Below are positions 1 to 7,537 of a stretch of 64,000 nt of DNA, one piece after another. The stretch is from UBA1046 sp012511325 (GTDB taxonomy: Bacteria; Bacillota; Clostridia; Saccharofermentanales; DTU023). The notes below the pieces were generated by a model. That model searched no databases. It was not told where the DNA came from and saw nothing but the letters and a program-made list of their open reading frames with translations. Each line of letters starts with the position of its first letter. Within the stretch, counting starts at the first letter, position 1. Where the stretch lies: positions 1,116,001-1,180,000 of the forward strand of contig JBMNJZ010000001.1 of the NCBI GenBank assembly GCA_050951925.1, written 5' to 3'. The position numbers and the translations under genes were made by a program.

Positions 1-452
1 GCCTTGCGCCCGCAACGGCAAATTGTTTTCAGTTCCTCGATGGAATGCGCCAGCAGTAAGAGACGGATACTGCCCGGGAAGCCTTCGCGGCGGAAATCGA
101 CTCTCAGTCCGTAGCAGATCACCGGGATATCATCCAGGACTGCCACATCAAGTAATTGTTTTACTTGTTCGGCGGAAAGAAACTGAGCCTCATCGACCAG
201 GACACAAGATATGGCGCGACGCCGGTTGAAATCATTGACAATGTCCCGGACATTATCCTCCGCGGTTACCAGGGCATCGACTTTGCGTTCTATGCCCAGG
301 CGGCTGACAACTACATCTCTGCCCTTGGTATCGGAGCTCGGTTTCAGGAGAACGATATCCATTCCGCGCTCTTCATAGTTAAAAGCTACCTGCATCAGGG
401 CTGTCGTCTTACCGGAATTCATTGCGCCGTAGCGGAAATATAGTTTTGCCAT
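1..452 (-). CDS. tdk: Thymidine kinase, type II (partial, C-terminus outside window)
   Basis: Phosphorylates thymidine to dTMP with ATP in the cytosolic nucleotide salvage pathway. The minus strand reads MAKLYFRYGAMNSGKTT, with Walker A GAMNSGKT at residues 9-16, and further on VLVDEAQFL (Walker B), both hallmarks of the type II kinase. The last visible residues, ICRCG, are the start of the structural zinc-binding region. About 150 residues are visible of a usual ~190-200, and the C-terminus lies off the left edge. The ATG is at 452-450, preceded by GAGGGAAAG about 4 nt upstream. It is transcribed divergently from the dihydrouridine synthase gene. Confidence 0.93.
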   Translation of the reverse strand, partial: MAKLYFRYGAMNSGKTTALMQVAFNYEERGMDIVLLKPSSDTKGRDVVVSRLGIERKVDALVTAEDNVRDIVNDFNRRRAISCVLVDEAQFLSAEQVKQLLDVAVLDDIPVICYGLRVDFRREGFPGSIRLLLLAHSIEELKTICRCGRK

Positions 453-573
453 TGCTTTCCCTCTGCCTGCATGAACAATCCAAAGTATTATTTGTTTAAA
501 TTCTAGCCTATCAGCTTACTGAAATACAAATTAGATTGAAACTGCTCTTGAATTGCTGTTGTCCAATGTTCAA

Positions 574-595
574 ATTGATCCGGCGGCGGTTATAA
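574..595 (+). promoter_or_regulatory. Putative sigma-A promoter of the dus gene
   Basis: TTCAAA (568-573) and TATAAT (590-595) are separated by 16 bp, and the -10 box is perfect. The first ATG of the downstream gene is at 603, so the mRNA would be leaderless or nearly so if that start is used. This is inference from sequence only. Confidence 0.5.
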
Positions 596-602
596 TGGGT
601 CT

Positions 603-1754
603 ATGTTCAGCAAGATTATCCGACCCATTCTATTTGCCGATGTCCCGATGGAAAATAATCTGTCTCTGGCGCCGCTGGCCGGCACTACATCCTGGCCCTT
701 CCGTCTGCTCTGCAGGGAGCAGGGGGCTGCCTGGTCTGTTACGGAGCTGGTTTCAGCGCGGGGTATCCGCTATGATCCGCACTTGACGAAGCAGTATCGC
801 TACCTGAAGCTGAAAGATGCGGAAAAACCGGTGGGGATTCAGTTGTTCGGTTCTGACCCGCAAGACTTTGAGTATGCTGTCAAACTGCTCCTGGAACATG
901 AGAGCACTTGTGATAGCGCCTTCGTCGATATCAATTTGGGCTGTCCGGTAAAAAAGGTGGTAAAAACCGGGGCTGGCGCTGCTTTGTTGGAGACACCGGA
1001 GTTGGCTGTGAGGATTTGTTCCGCCGCCGTGCGCGCGGCGGAAAGCTATGGCAAGCAGGTCACTGTGAAGATCAGGTCGGGCTGCCGGGCGAAGATGGAT
1101 GATCTGCCTGGTTTTGTCAGAAGCTTGGAGTCGGCGGGGGTGGCCGGGATCGTCGTGCATCCCCGGCTTCTGGTCCAGATGTACAGCGGCAAGGCGGACT
1201 GGGATGTGATTCGGGAAGTGAAAGAGGTGGCGGTGATACCTATCATTGGCAATGGTGATCTCAATTCGCCGCAAGCCGTGCTCAGGATGGCAGAGCAGAC
1301 CGGAGCGGACGGTTTTATGATCGGGCGGGCTGCCCGGGGCAATCCCTGGATCTTTGCCGATATAATCGGAGCTCTGGCCGGTGATGATATTGCCGCTGAA
1401 ATGGGGACGTTGACCGGGAATGATGCTGATGTCAACGGGAAGTATGATCAGCCCCGGGACAAAGATCAGGTCGGCCGGCTGTTGTCGGGGCGGGAGCGTG
1501 CCTTGCGAACCAGAGTTGACCCGGAAGATGGCGGCAACATTTCAGTCTGGGAGCAGACGATCCTGAGGCATCTGTCAGGTTTGGTGGAATTGTTGGGTGA
1601 GGAGCCGGCTGTTCGCGAGATGCGCAAGCAATTGGCCAGCTATACCAAGGGTCTGCCCGGCGCCGCAGCTTACCGTCAGCGGCTGATGGAGGTGACATCT
1701 GTGGCGGAAGTTAAGGCTGAGCTTTCGCATTTGGTTGGCGAATTGATCTGTTAG
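603..1754 (+). CDS. dus: tRNA-dihydrouridine synthase, DusB-like
   Basis: FMN/NADPH enzyme that reduces specific uridines in the tRNA D-loop to dihydrouridine. Seen: LAPLAGTTSWPFR near residue 23 (FMN-binding start of the TIM barrel), DINLGCPVKKV near 108 with the family's conserved Cys, VTVKIRSG, and GADGFMIGRAARGNPW near 232-248. After the barrel the protein has a hydrophilic segment (about residues 265-312) with little resemblance to the usual helical domain, giving 383 residues against a usual ~320-340. ATG 603 is chosen because FADVPMENNLSLAPL aligns with the expected N-terminal strand. ATG 648 is an alternative. Neither has a clear Shine-Dalgarno site. Confidence 0.92.
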   Translation: MFSKIIRPILFADVPMENNLSLAPLAGTTSWPFRLLCREQGAAWSVTELVSARGIRYDPHLTKQYRYLKLKDAEKPVGIQLFGSDPQDFEYAVKLLLEHESTCDSAFVDINLGCPVKKVVKTGAGAALLETPELAVRICSAAVRAAESYGKQVTVKIRSGCRAKMDDLPGFVRSLESAGVAGIVVHPRLLVQMYSGKADWDVIREVKEVAVIPIIGNGDLNSPQAVLRMAEQTGADGFMIGRAARGNPWIFADIIGALAGDDIAAEMGTLTGNDADVNGKYDQPRDKDQVGRLLSGRERALRTRVDPEDGGNISVWEQTILRHLSGLVELLGEEPAVREMRKQLASYTKGLPGAAAYRQRLMEVTSVAEVKAELSHLVGELIC

Positions 1755-1891
1755 GTTCGATGTGAGCACAACATGGATATCGATCGTTGCGCATTGACCC
1801 GGCAGGGCTGCTCGGAAGGTAACAAGGATGCCGGCAATGGCGCCGATAGTTATATAAGATGAAAGGTGATATGAGAGAGAGGAGATCGATT

Positions 1892-2671
1892 GTGGATCAG
1901 AAGCTAAAGACAATCAAGTTGCAATCCTGGAATGTGAATGGTTTGCGGGCAGTGATCCGTAAAAATAATTTTACGGAGTATTTCGCCGGCAATGAGGCGG
2001 ATTTTATCTGTTTGCAGGAGATAAAAGCTTATCCGGATCAGATCGAATTCGATTTTTCGCCTTATAAGGCCTTTTGGCACAACGCGGAGCGCCGGGGGTA
2101 CTCGGGCACTTTGACTTTGGCTAAGGAAGAGCCGCTCTCAGTTTCGCGCAGTGTGGGCAATACGGAATTTGACGGTGAGGGCAGAGTGCTGACCTTGGAA
2201 TATCCGGATTTTTATCTGGTCAATGTCTATTCTCCCAATTCACAAAACGAGCTGGCCAGGCTGGACGGGCGCATGGAATTTGAGGAGCTGTTTCGCGACT
2301 ATTTATCAGGGCTTAAGGCCAAAAAATCAGTGATTGTCTGCGGTGACCTGAATGTAGCGCATAAAGAGATCGATCTCAAAAATCCCGGCCCCAATCGCCG
2401 CAATGCCGGCTTCACCGATGAGGAGCGGGAAAAGTTCAGTAAACTACTGGATTCCGGCTTTATCGATACTTTCAGATATTTTTACCCTGATGTCGAAGAC
2501 GCCTACACCTGGTGGAGCTTCATCACCAGAGCCCGAGAGCGGAATGCGGGGTGGAGAATCGATTATTTCCTCGTCTCCGATTGTTTGGAAGATAAGTTGG
2601 TCTCGGCGGCCATCCATGCCGATGTGATGGGATCGGATCATTGTCCCGTGGAATTGGTGGTTGAGCTGTAG
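1892..2671 (+). CDS. xth: Exodeoxyribonuclease III / AP endonuclease
   Basis: Repairs abasic sites in DNA and removes 3' blocking groups using Mg2+. Seen: QSWNVNGLRA at the N-terminus, FICLQEIKA (metal-binding Glu), NVYSPNSQ, CGDLNVAHKEIDLKNP (catalytic Asp and Asn), RIDYFLVSD and the final MGSDHCPVEL with catalytic Asp-His. The GTG at 1892 is preferred over the in-frame ATGs at 1859 and 1871 because GAGAGGAG lies 7 nt upstream of it, and it gives 259 residues, the normal family length. Same strand as the preceding dus gene, about 137 bp apart. Confidence 0.95.
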   Translation: MDQKLKTIKLQSWNVNGLRAVIRKNNFTEYFAGNEADFICLQEIKAYPDQIEFDFSPYKAFWHNAERRGYSGTLTLAKEEPLSVSRSVGNTEFDGEGRVLTLEYPDFYLVNVYSPNSQNELARLDGRMEFEELFRDYLSGLKAKKSVIVCGDLNVAHKEIDLKNPGPNRRNAGFTDEEREKFSKLLDSGFIDTFRYFYPDVEDAYTWWSFITRARERNAGWRIDYFLVSDCLEDKLVSAAIHADVMGSDHCPVELVVEL

Positions 2672-2710
2672 GCGGTATGTGGACTGCGGCGATTAAGGCA
2701 ATCATTTTGT

Positions 2711-2739
2711 TTGACAAAAATTAAATGGGAGTATAGTAT
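2711..2739 (+). promoter_or_regulatory. Sigma-A promoter of tRNA-Arg
   Basis: Perfect TTGACA (2711-2716), 17-bp spacer, TAGTAT (2734-2739). Transcription should start near 2746, just upstream of the tRNA at 2752. Confidence 0.8.
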
Positions 2740-2751
2740 TATCTAGCATGT

Positions 2752-2828
<77 letters not shown>

Positions 2829-2829
2829 G

Positions 2830-2864
2830 AAAACCCCCGAGGTATTCGCACCGGGGGTTTTATT
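2830..2864. terminator. Bidirectional intrinsic terminator
   Basis: AAAACCCCCG and CGGGGGTTTT form a GC-rich stem with a T-run on one side and an A-run on the other. It lies between tRNA-Arg (+) and the convergent YczE-like gene (-), whose stop codon overlaps its edge, so it can end transcription from both sides. Confidence 0.85.
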
Positions 2865-3531
2865 ATGCTCGGCCAAGCAGCTTACGGAAGGTTGTGAGCA
2901 GGTTCTCGTGGGGAGCGTGCCCGGATTCATATTTGTGGAGCCTGAAAATTATGCTGAGGGTAGGACCGAGCAGGAGGGCGGACAGTACGGTCCCTATGCC
3001 GACTTGACCGCCCATGAGATAGCCGATTACTACGGCGGTGACTTCCATGGCCACCCGTATGATGCCGACATCGAGCTTGGTTGCCCGCTGCAGAAGCAAC
3101 ATGACGCCGTCTCGGGGGCCGGCTCCCAAGTGCTGAGTCAAATAGAAATACATACCATAGGCAAAGGCGACTGTTCCCAAAAGCAATAAGGCGTATTTCA
3201 GGATTATCGAATCTGGCGTGCTGATTAGTTGCAGATTGATAATCACATCAGTAAAGAGCCCGATAAAGATCATATTGAGGATGGTCGCAAGCCCGGGCAC
3301 AATTTTAAAGATAGAACTGATTGCGATCAGCAGCAGTCCGAAAGCCTGAGTCGCTTGGCCTAAGGTGACTCCTGTTTGGATGGAGATTCCCTGGTGCAGT
3401 ACACCCCAAGGATTCAAGCCCATATCCGAATACAGGAACATTACGCTTCCCAGGGCAACAAGAAAGAAACCCAGCATTTCCCAGATCAGCTTTTTGCCGT
3501 ACTCAAGAAATAGATTCATTTTTCTGTCCAT
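2863..3531 (-). CDS. YczE/YitT-type integral membrane protein
   Basis: A 222-residue hydrophobic protein with about five predicted membrane segments (roughly residues 13-35, 52-76, 80-102, 108-130 and 155-185). GSVMFLYSDMGLNPWGVLHQGI near the N-terminus followed by GVTLGQATQAFGLLLI resembles the YczE/YyaS/YitT family, whose transport or sensing role is not well defined. The cytoplasmic tail is short and basic. It starts only 3 nt after the upstream ATC-hydrolase-like gene ends and is the third gene of a minus-strand operon. ATG 3531 has no strong ribosome binding site, which suggests translational coupling. ATG 3519 is an alternative start. Confidence 0.75.
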   Translation of the reverse strand: MDRKMNLFLEYGKKLIWEMLGFFLVALGSVMFLYSDMGLNPWGVLHQGISIQTGVTLGQATQAFGLLLIAISSIFKIVPGLATILNMIFIGLFTDVIINLQLISTPDSIILKYALLLLGTVAFAYGMYFYLTQHLGAGPRDGVMLLLQRATKLDVGIIRVAMEVTAVVIGYLMGGQVGIGTVLSALLLGPTLSIIFRLHKYESGHAPHENLLTTFRKLLGRA

Positions 3532-3534
3532 TTT

Positions 3535-4011
3535 TTATTTATCTTTCTCCTGACTGATATCTTCGACACGAAGGATACAGCATTCATCGCCGTCCAGGAG
3601 ATTTTTATCGTGGAAGCAGCGCAGATTCGCATTGTAGCCCTCATATTTGGCTTGGTCTACGAAGCAGTACAGACGGCCCCATTTTTCAAAGTCCAGCTTT
3701 TTCCAGGTGGCCGCGAAGGGGCAGTATAATGTCTTGCCGTCTTCTATTTCCCAGCCGACCGAGGGCAGGTCATTGCCCAGATTATAGTTTTCCAATGTGG
3801 CTTCTTTGCCCAAGGCTTCGACATTATCTCTGTTATTTAAGCCGCATTCAGTGCCGTATTCCAGGATGATTTTCCGGACCAATTCTTCCGCTCTTTCTGC
3901 CCCGACTTCGGCAATAATATTCTTTACCATGTGGTAATAGAGCATGGCCAGTCTTTCCGCCATGATACGGACATCGAGCAGATGCCTGTCTTTAGTTATT
4001 TTCTTATCCAT
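3535..4011 (-). CDS. L-2-amino-thiazoline-4-carboxylate hydrolase-like protein
   Basis: 158 residues resembling the ATC hydrolase family, whose founding members open the thiazoline ring of L-ATC to yield a carbamoyl-cysteine. Seen: an N-terminal helical part (AERLAMLYYHMVKNIIAEVG), then GWEIEDGKTLYCPFAATWKK and LYCFVDQAKYEGYN with conserved Cys and Asp, and LLDGDECCILRVE at the end. The family is broad and many members have no proven substrate. ATG 4011 has GAGGTG 6 nt upstream. Its neighbours are a nitrilase-superfamily hydrolase upstream and a membrane protein downstream on the same transcript, which makes a linked ATC/carbamoyl-amino-acid route plausible. Confidence 0.7.
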   Translation of the reverse strand: MDKKITKDRHLLDVRIMAERLAMLYYHMVKNIIAEVGAERAEELVRKIILEYGTECGLNNRDNVEALGKEATLENYNLGNDLPSVGWEIEDGKTLYCPFAATWKKLDFEKWGRLYCFVDQAKYEGYNANLRCFHDKNLLDGDECCILRVEDISQEKDK

Positions 4012-4074
4012 AATTCACCTCGCGCAAAATTAATAATCATATCCTCGTTGCATGATTGCCTAATGAACTCGCTA

Positions 4075-4863
4075 CTAACAAATATATAGCTCCGGCCTCC
4101 TCATTTGCAACCAGGGGATTTCTTTACGCTTATCAGATACTTCCTCTAAGGACAGCTCTGTCATAAAAGTCCCCTCTTGCTCCAGATAATTATCAATTTC
4201 CAGACCGCTCGGGTGCACGACTAAAGAGTTGCCGCAGTATTCAACTTTATTTGTAGCGCCGACTCGATTTACTCCGATCACATAGATTTGATTCTCACAA
4301 GCTCGGGCTTGGCACATCAGGGTCCAACTATAATCATAAGGTTTGACCCAGGCACTGATATAGATTATGACGTCTGCGCCTTGGAGAACCAAGCTGCGCG
4401 ATAATTCCGGAAAGCCGGCATCGGCGCAAATAGCAATGCCTATGCGCCAGTCCTTAATCGTGATTAAGCCCAAATCCGTGCCGGGCGTAAAAAGTTCAGA
4501 TTCTGTGCCCCAGAGATGCATCTTTCTGTAGACAAGTAGTTCTTGACCGTTATTATCCAGACAAAGGGCAGAATTGTAGTATTTCCCGCCTTCCTTCTCC
4601 ACAAAACCAGCCACGATAGCAGCACTTAACCTTTTAGCTAAATCAGAATAAAAAGCTCTGATTCCGGCGAAGTCCGCTTGAGATAAGGTTTTAATATAAT
4701 CAAAATTGTATCCTTCAACGGCGATTTCAGGAATTATGATCAAGTCAGGCTGTTCTGTCTTTAAAGCCAGAGCTTGAGTTCGAATTTTTCCCAAATTAAA
4801 ATCAATATTGTTTTCAACCAGATCAAGCTGCAGGATAGCTGTTCGAAGCTTATTGTCGCTCAT
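4075..4863 (-). CDS. Carbon-nitrogen hydrolase (nitrilase superfamily)
   Basis: 262-residue amidase-fold enzyme with a complete Glu-Lys-Cys triad: E46 in IPEIAVEGY, K114 in VYRKMHLWG and C146 in GIAICADAGFPE. These enzymes hydrolyse amides, nitriles or N-carbamoyl groups in the cytosol, and the exact substrate is not set by the motif. Other expected positions are present (SAAIVAGFVEKEGGKYYNSA, and CQARACENQIYVIGVNRVG). The ATG has GGAGGC about 9 nt upstream. First gene of a three-gene operon, with 63 nt to the ATC-hydrolase-like gene. By context, carbamoyl-cysteine is a candidate substrate (inference). Confidence 0.88.
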   Translation of the reverse strand: MSDNKLRTAILQLDLVENNIDFNLGKIRTQALALKTEQPDLIIIPEIAVEGYNFDYIKTLSQADFAGIRAFYSDLAKRLSAAIVAGFVEKEGGKYYNSALCLDNNGQELLVYRKMHLWGTESELFTPGTDLGLITIKDWRIGIAICADAGFPELSRSLVLQGADVIIYISAWVKPYDYSWTLMCQARACENQIYVIGVNRVGATNKVEYCGNSLVVHPSGLEIDNYLEQEGTFMTELSLEEVSDKRKEIPWLQMRRPELYIC

Positions 4864-4942
4864 GATTAATTTGCCTCCAGGTGTTTATTTGCATCAGGTG
4901 GTTTTAGCGGCAGCGTGGCAATACTAAAGGCTGTTAAGTGTT

Positions 4943-4972
4943 ATTATAAGACAATTCGCATAGCTGTGGTAT
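4943..4972 (-). promoter_or_regulatory. Putative promoter of the nitrilase/ATC-hydrolase operon
   Basis: On the minus strand a perfect TATAAT (complement of 4943-4948) lies about 80 bp before the first gene. The -35 region is poor, so the promoter may need an activator or be weak. Confidence 0.4.
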
Positions 4973-5068
4973 TGACGCCATTCCAATCGGAAGATCTTGT
5001 CTTTTCGGCTTGAAAAAAGATGGCATGGTGTTTCTTGCAGAATTGCCTTATTCTATTCCGCTAAAGAT

Positions 5069-5097
5069 TTGCGCTGGTTGAAAGCATGTGTTAATAT
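5069..5097 (+). promoter_or_regulatory. Putative sigma-A promoter of secG
   Basis: TTGCGC (5069-5074), 17-bp spacer, TAATAT (5092-5097), 43 bp before the secG start. Confidence 0.5.
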
Positions 5098-5140
5098 TGA
5101 CAATGCGGCAAAAATGAACGCTTCGCCGGAGGTTTAAATA

Positions 5141-5392
5141 ATGAACACTTTTACCATCATATTAGCAGTCGTGGACGTGATTGTATGCGTAGTTTTGGTC
5201 GCGCTGGTTATCATGCAGGAAGGCGATTCAGGCGGCCTGGGTACAATCGGCGGCGGTGGCTCTGATACATTCTTCAGCAAGTCCAAAGGGCGCACCAAAG
5301 AAGCTATGCTTAAAAAGCTGACCACCGGGATAGCAATCTTATTTGCGGTTCTAACTGTAGTCTTATATTTGCTGGCTGGCCGCGGCGGCTAA
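5141..5392 (+). CDS. secG: SecG preprotein translocase subunit
   Basis: Small membrane partner of the SecYEG channel that aids SecA-driven protein export. 83 residues with two membrane helices (about 5-25 and 58-79) joined by the glycine-rich GGLGTIGGGGSDTFFSKSKGR loop typical of SecG. GGAGG lies 8 nt before the ATG. It is directly followed by rnr, the order common in Bacillota, although smpB, which often comes next, is not here. Confidence 0.94.
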   Translation: MNTFTIILAVVDVIVCVVLVALVIMQEGDSGGLGTIGGGGSDTFFSKSKGRTKEAMLKKLTTGIAILFAVLTVVLYLLAGRGG

Positions 5393-5421
5393 GAGAAGGC
5401 GAGTTAAGTTGCTGTTTACGG

Positions 5422-5446
5422 AAGAAGCGCGCAAGCGCTTCTTTTT
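5422..5446 (+). terminator. Intrinsic terminator or attenuator between secG and rnr
   Basis: AAGAAGCGC and GCGCTTCTT form a 9-bp stem with a GCAA loop, followed by TTTTT. It lies 28 nt before the rnr start, so read-through would set the rnr level. Confidence 0.75.
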
Positions 5447-5473
5447 ACGTGTAAGATATTCTATAAGAAAAGT

Positions 5474-7522
5474 GTGAAAGCAGTATTTATGGATATAGAC
5501 AATGGTTCACATTATGTAGGTGTCCTGCGGAAACATGGTATTGACGGCATTGTTACCTTAGATCGCCGCGATCCTGAGCTGGGCAGGGAGATTTTTATTA
5601 AAAGGCGCCATCTCAAGGGGGCTCCCTTCGGACTGAAGGTGGTTGTCGAGTATCTGTACCGGCATAAAGATGATTATTATGGCAAGATCATCGAAGTGCT
5701 GGGAAATCCGGCAGAGCCCGATGTGGCCACTATGGCCGTTGTTCGCCGCTATGGGTTGGCTGAGAACTTCCCGCCGGCTGTGCTGCAAGCCGCGAAGGCG
5801 ATCCCTGATGAACTTGATTCTGAGACGATCGAACAGGAGCTGGCAAGGGGACGTATAGACCACCGCGAGCAACAAGTCATTACGATTGACGGCCTTGATG
5901 CCAAGGATCTGGATGACGCGATATATTTAGAAAAGCGAAACGGGCGCTATCATTTGTGGGTTCATATTGCTGATGTCAGCCACTATGTGAGACCAGGGAC
6001 AGCTCTGGACGCCGAAGCTATGCAAAGGGGCAATAGTGTCTATCTGCCCAATCTGGTGCTGCCGATGTTGCCGCCTCAGATCTCTAACGGGATTGCGAGC
6101 CTGCATCCCGGTGTTGACCGCTTGACTGTCACTTGCCGTCTGCGGATCGAGCAGGACGGAAAGGTAACGGGCGGCAAGGTCTATCCCAGCCTCATTAACA
6201 GCTGCGCCAGGCTCAGCTATGAGGAAGTTGAACCTGTGCTTAAAGGTCAAGCCGAACTGCAGGCCGACAGGCCGGAAGGCCTGAAAGCAATGCTATTTGA
6301 AATGCAGGAATGCGCCTTAGCCCTGCGCGGCATGAGGAGATGTCGCGGGTCATTGGAATTCGAATTTCCCGAGACCAAGATCGTGGTTGATGAAGCAGGC
6401 AGGCCGGTGGAGATAGGGCGAGAGAAAACAGGCATCTCCAATCAGATTATTGAGGAATTTATGATTGCGGCTAATGAGTATATTGCCGCTTTCACCGCTA
6501 AGCATAAATTGCCGGCAATTTACCGGGTGCACGATACGCCGGACCCGGACAAATTGCGGCAGTTTGAACATCTGTCTGTCCTCCTGGGCCTGAATTTCCG
6601 CATCAGCCCTGAACCTGAGCCGGCGGAGATCGCCGAGATTCTGGCTGAGCTCAAGGGCAAAACCTACGAGCCGACACTGTCCGCAGTTCTGCTGCGCGCA
6701 ATGGCCAAAGCGCAGTACTCGGCTGACAATAGCGGCCATTTTGCTCTGGCGGCCAGGGATTATCTGCACTTTACAGCCCCGATCAGGCGGTATGCCGATT
6801 TGGTCGCACATAGATCATTGAAGATATCAGGGCAGAAGACGGTCAGGCCCAGCCGCTACGGATTGATCGATATAGCCAGGCATATTTCCGCCACAGAGAG
6901 AAATGCCGAGGCTGCCGAGCGGGACAATAAGGCATATCTGATCGCACTTTATATGTCCGATCAGATCGGCAATGAATATGAGGGTGTTATTTCTTCTATC
7001 AGTTCCTCCGCCCTATATGTTCAACTGGAAAATACGGCTGAGGGCGCTATCATGTATCGCTCGCTGCCTGATTATTACAGCTATCTGGAGCAGGAGCTGG
7101 CCGCCAGGAATGAACGAACCGGCGAGATGGTGCAGCTGGGCGATAAAGTGCGAGTGAAGCTGGTGGAAGTTGATCTCAATTTATTGCAGATTACTTTTGA
7201 GCTTTTGCGCCATGACAGCGGGACCGGTGTTGCGGGCAGGCAACAGAGAGCTGCGGCGACGGGCAGACAACAGAAAGCCGCGGTGACGGGCAGACAGAGA
7301 GCGGGAGCTGCCAAGTCCTCTGCCGTCGGGGCGACCGGAAGGCGTAGAAACCGACAAACAGAGACAATAAACGACAAGAAGAGCAATAATCGCAGGAGCA
7401 GACAAAGCAGAAGATCTAACTCCGGCCTGACCAGGAGCCAGAAAGCTAAAATTGCCAGACGCGAAAGGCAAAGGGCAGAGCGCCAGAGAATAAAAGACAG
7501 TCTTAAAAAAGAAAGGTACTAA
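5474..7522 (+). CDS. rnr: Ribonuclease R
   Basis: Processive 3'-5' exoribonuclease that degrades structured RNA. Seen: a cold-shock-type fold at residues ~10-85, then the RNB catalytic block from about 100 with ITIDGLDAKDLDDAIYL carrying the metal-binding Asp cluster near 135-145, HIADVSHYV, YRVHDTPDP and FTAPIRRYADLVAHRSL. An S1 domain lies near 500-575, followed by a ~100-residue Arg/Lys/Gln-rich tail with repeated TGRQ units. 682 residues is short because the N-terminal winged-helix region is absent. The start is GTG 5474 (weak AAGAAAAG upstream), and ATG 5489 with GAAAG upstream is equally possible. Confidence 0.93.
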   Translation: MKAVFMDIDNGSHYVGVLRKHGIDGIVTLDRRDPELGREIFIKRRHLKGAPFGLKVVVEYLYRHKDDYYGKIIEVLGNPAEPDVATMAVVRRYGLAENFPPAVLQAAKAIPDELDSETIEQELARGRIDHREQQVITIDGLDAKDLDDAIYLEKRNGRYHLWVHIADVSHYVRPGTALDAEAMQRGNSVYLPNLVLPMLPPQISNGIASLHPGVDRLTVTCRLRIEQDGKVTGGKVYPSLINSCARLSYEEVEPVLKGQAELQADRPEGLKAMLFEMQECALALRGMRRCRGSLEFEFPETKIVVDEAGRPVEIGREKTGISNQIIEEFMIAANEYIAAFTAKHKLPAIYRVHDTPDPDKLRQFEHLSVLLGLNFRISPEPEPAEIAEILAELKGKTYEPTLSAVLLRAMAKAQYSADNSGHFALAARDYLHFTAPIRRYADLVAHRSLKISGQKTVRPSRYGLIDIARHISATERNAEAAERDNKAYLIALYMSDQIGNEYEGVISSISSSALYVQLENTAEGAIMYRSLPDYYSYLEQELAARNERTGEMVQLGDKVRVKLVEVDLNLLQITFELLRHDSGTGVAGRQQRAAATGRQQKAAVTGRQRAGAAKSSAVGATGRRRNRQTETINDKKSNNRRSRQSRRSNSGLTRSQKAKIARRERQRAERQRIKDSLKKERY

Positions 7523-7537
7523 ATTGGGAAGCGGTAT

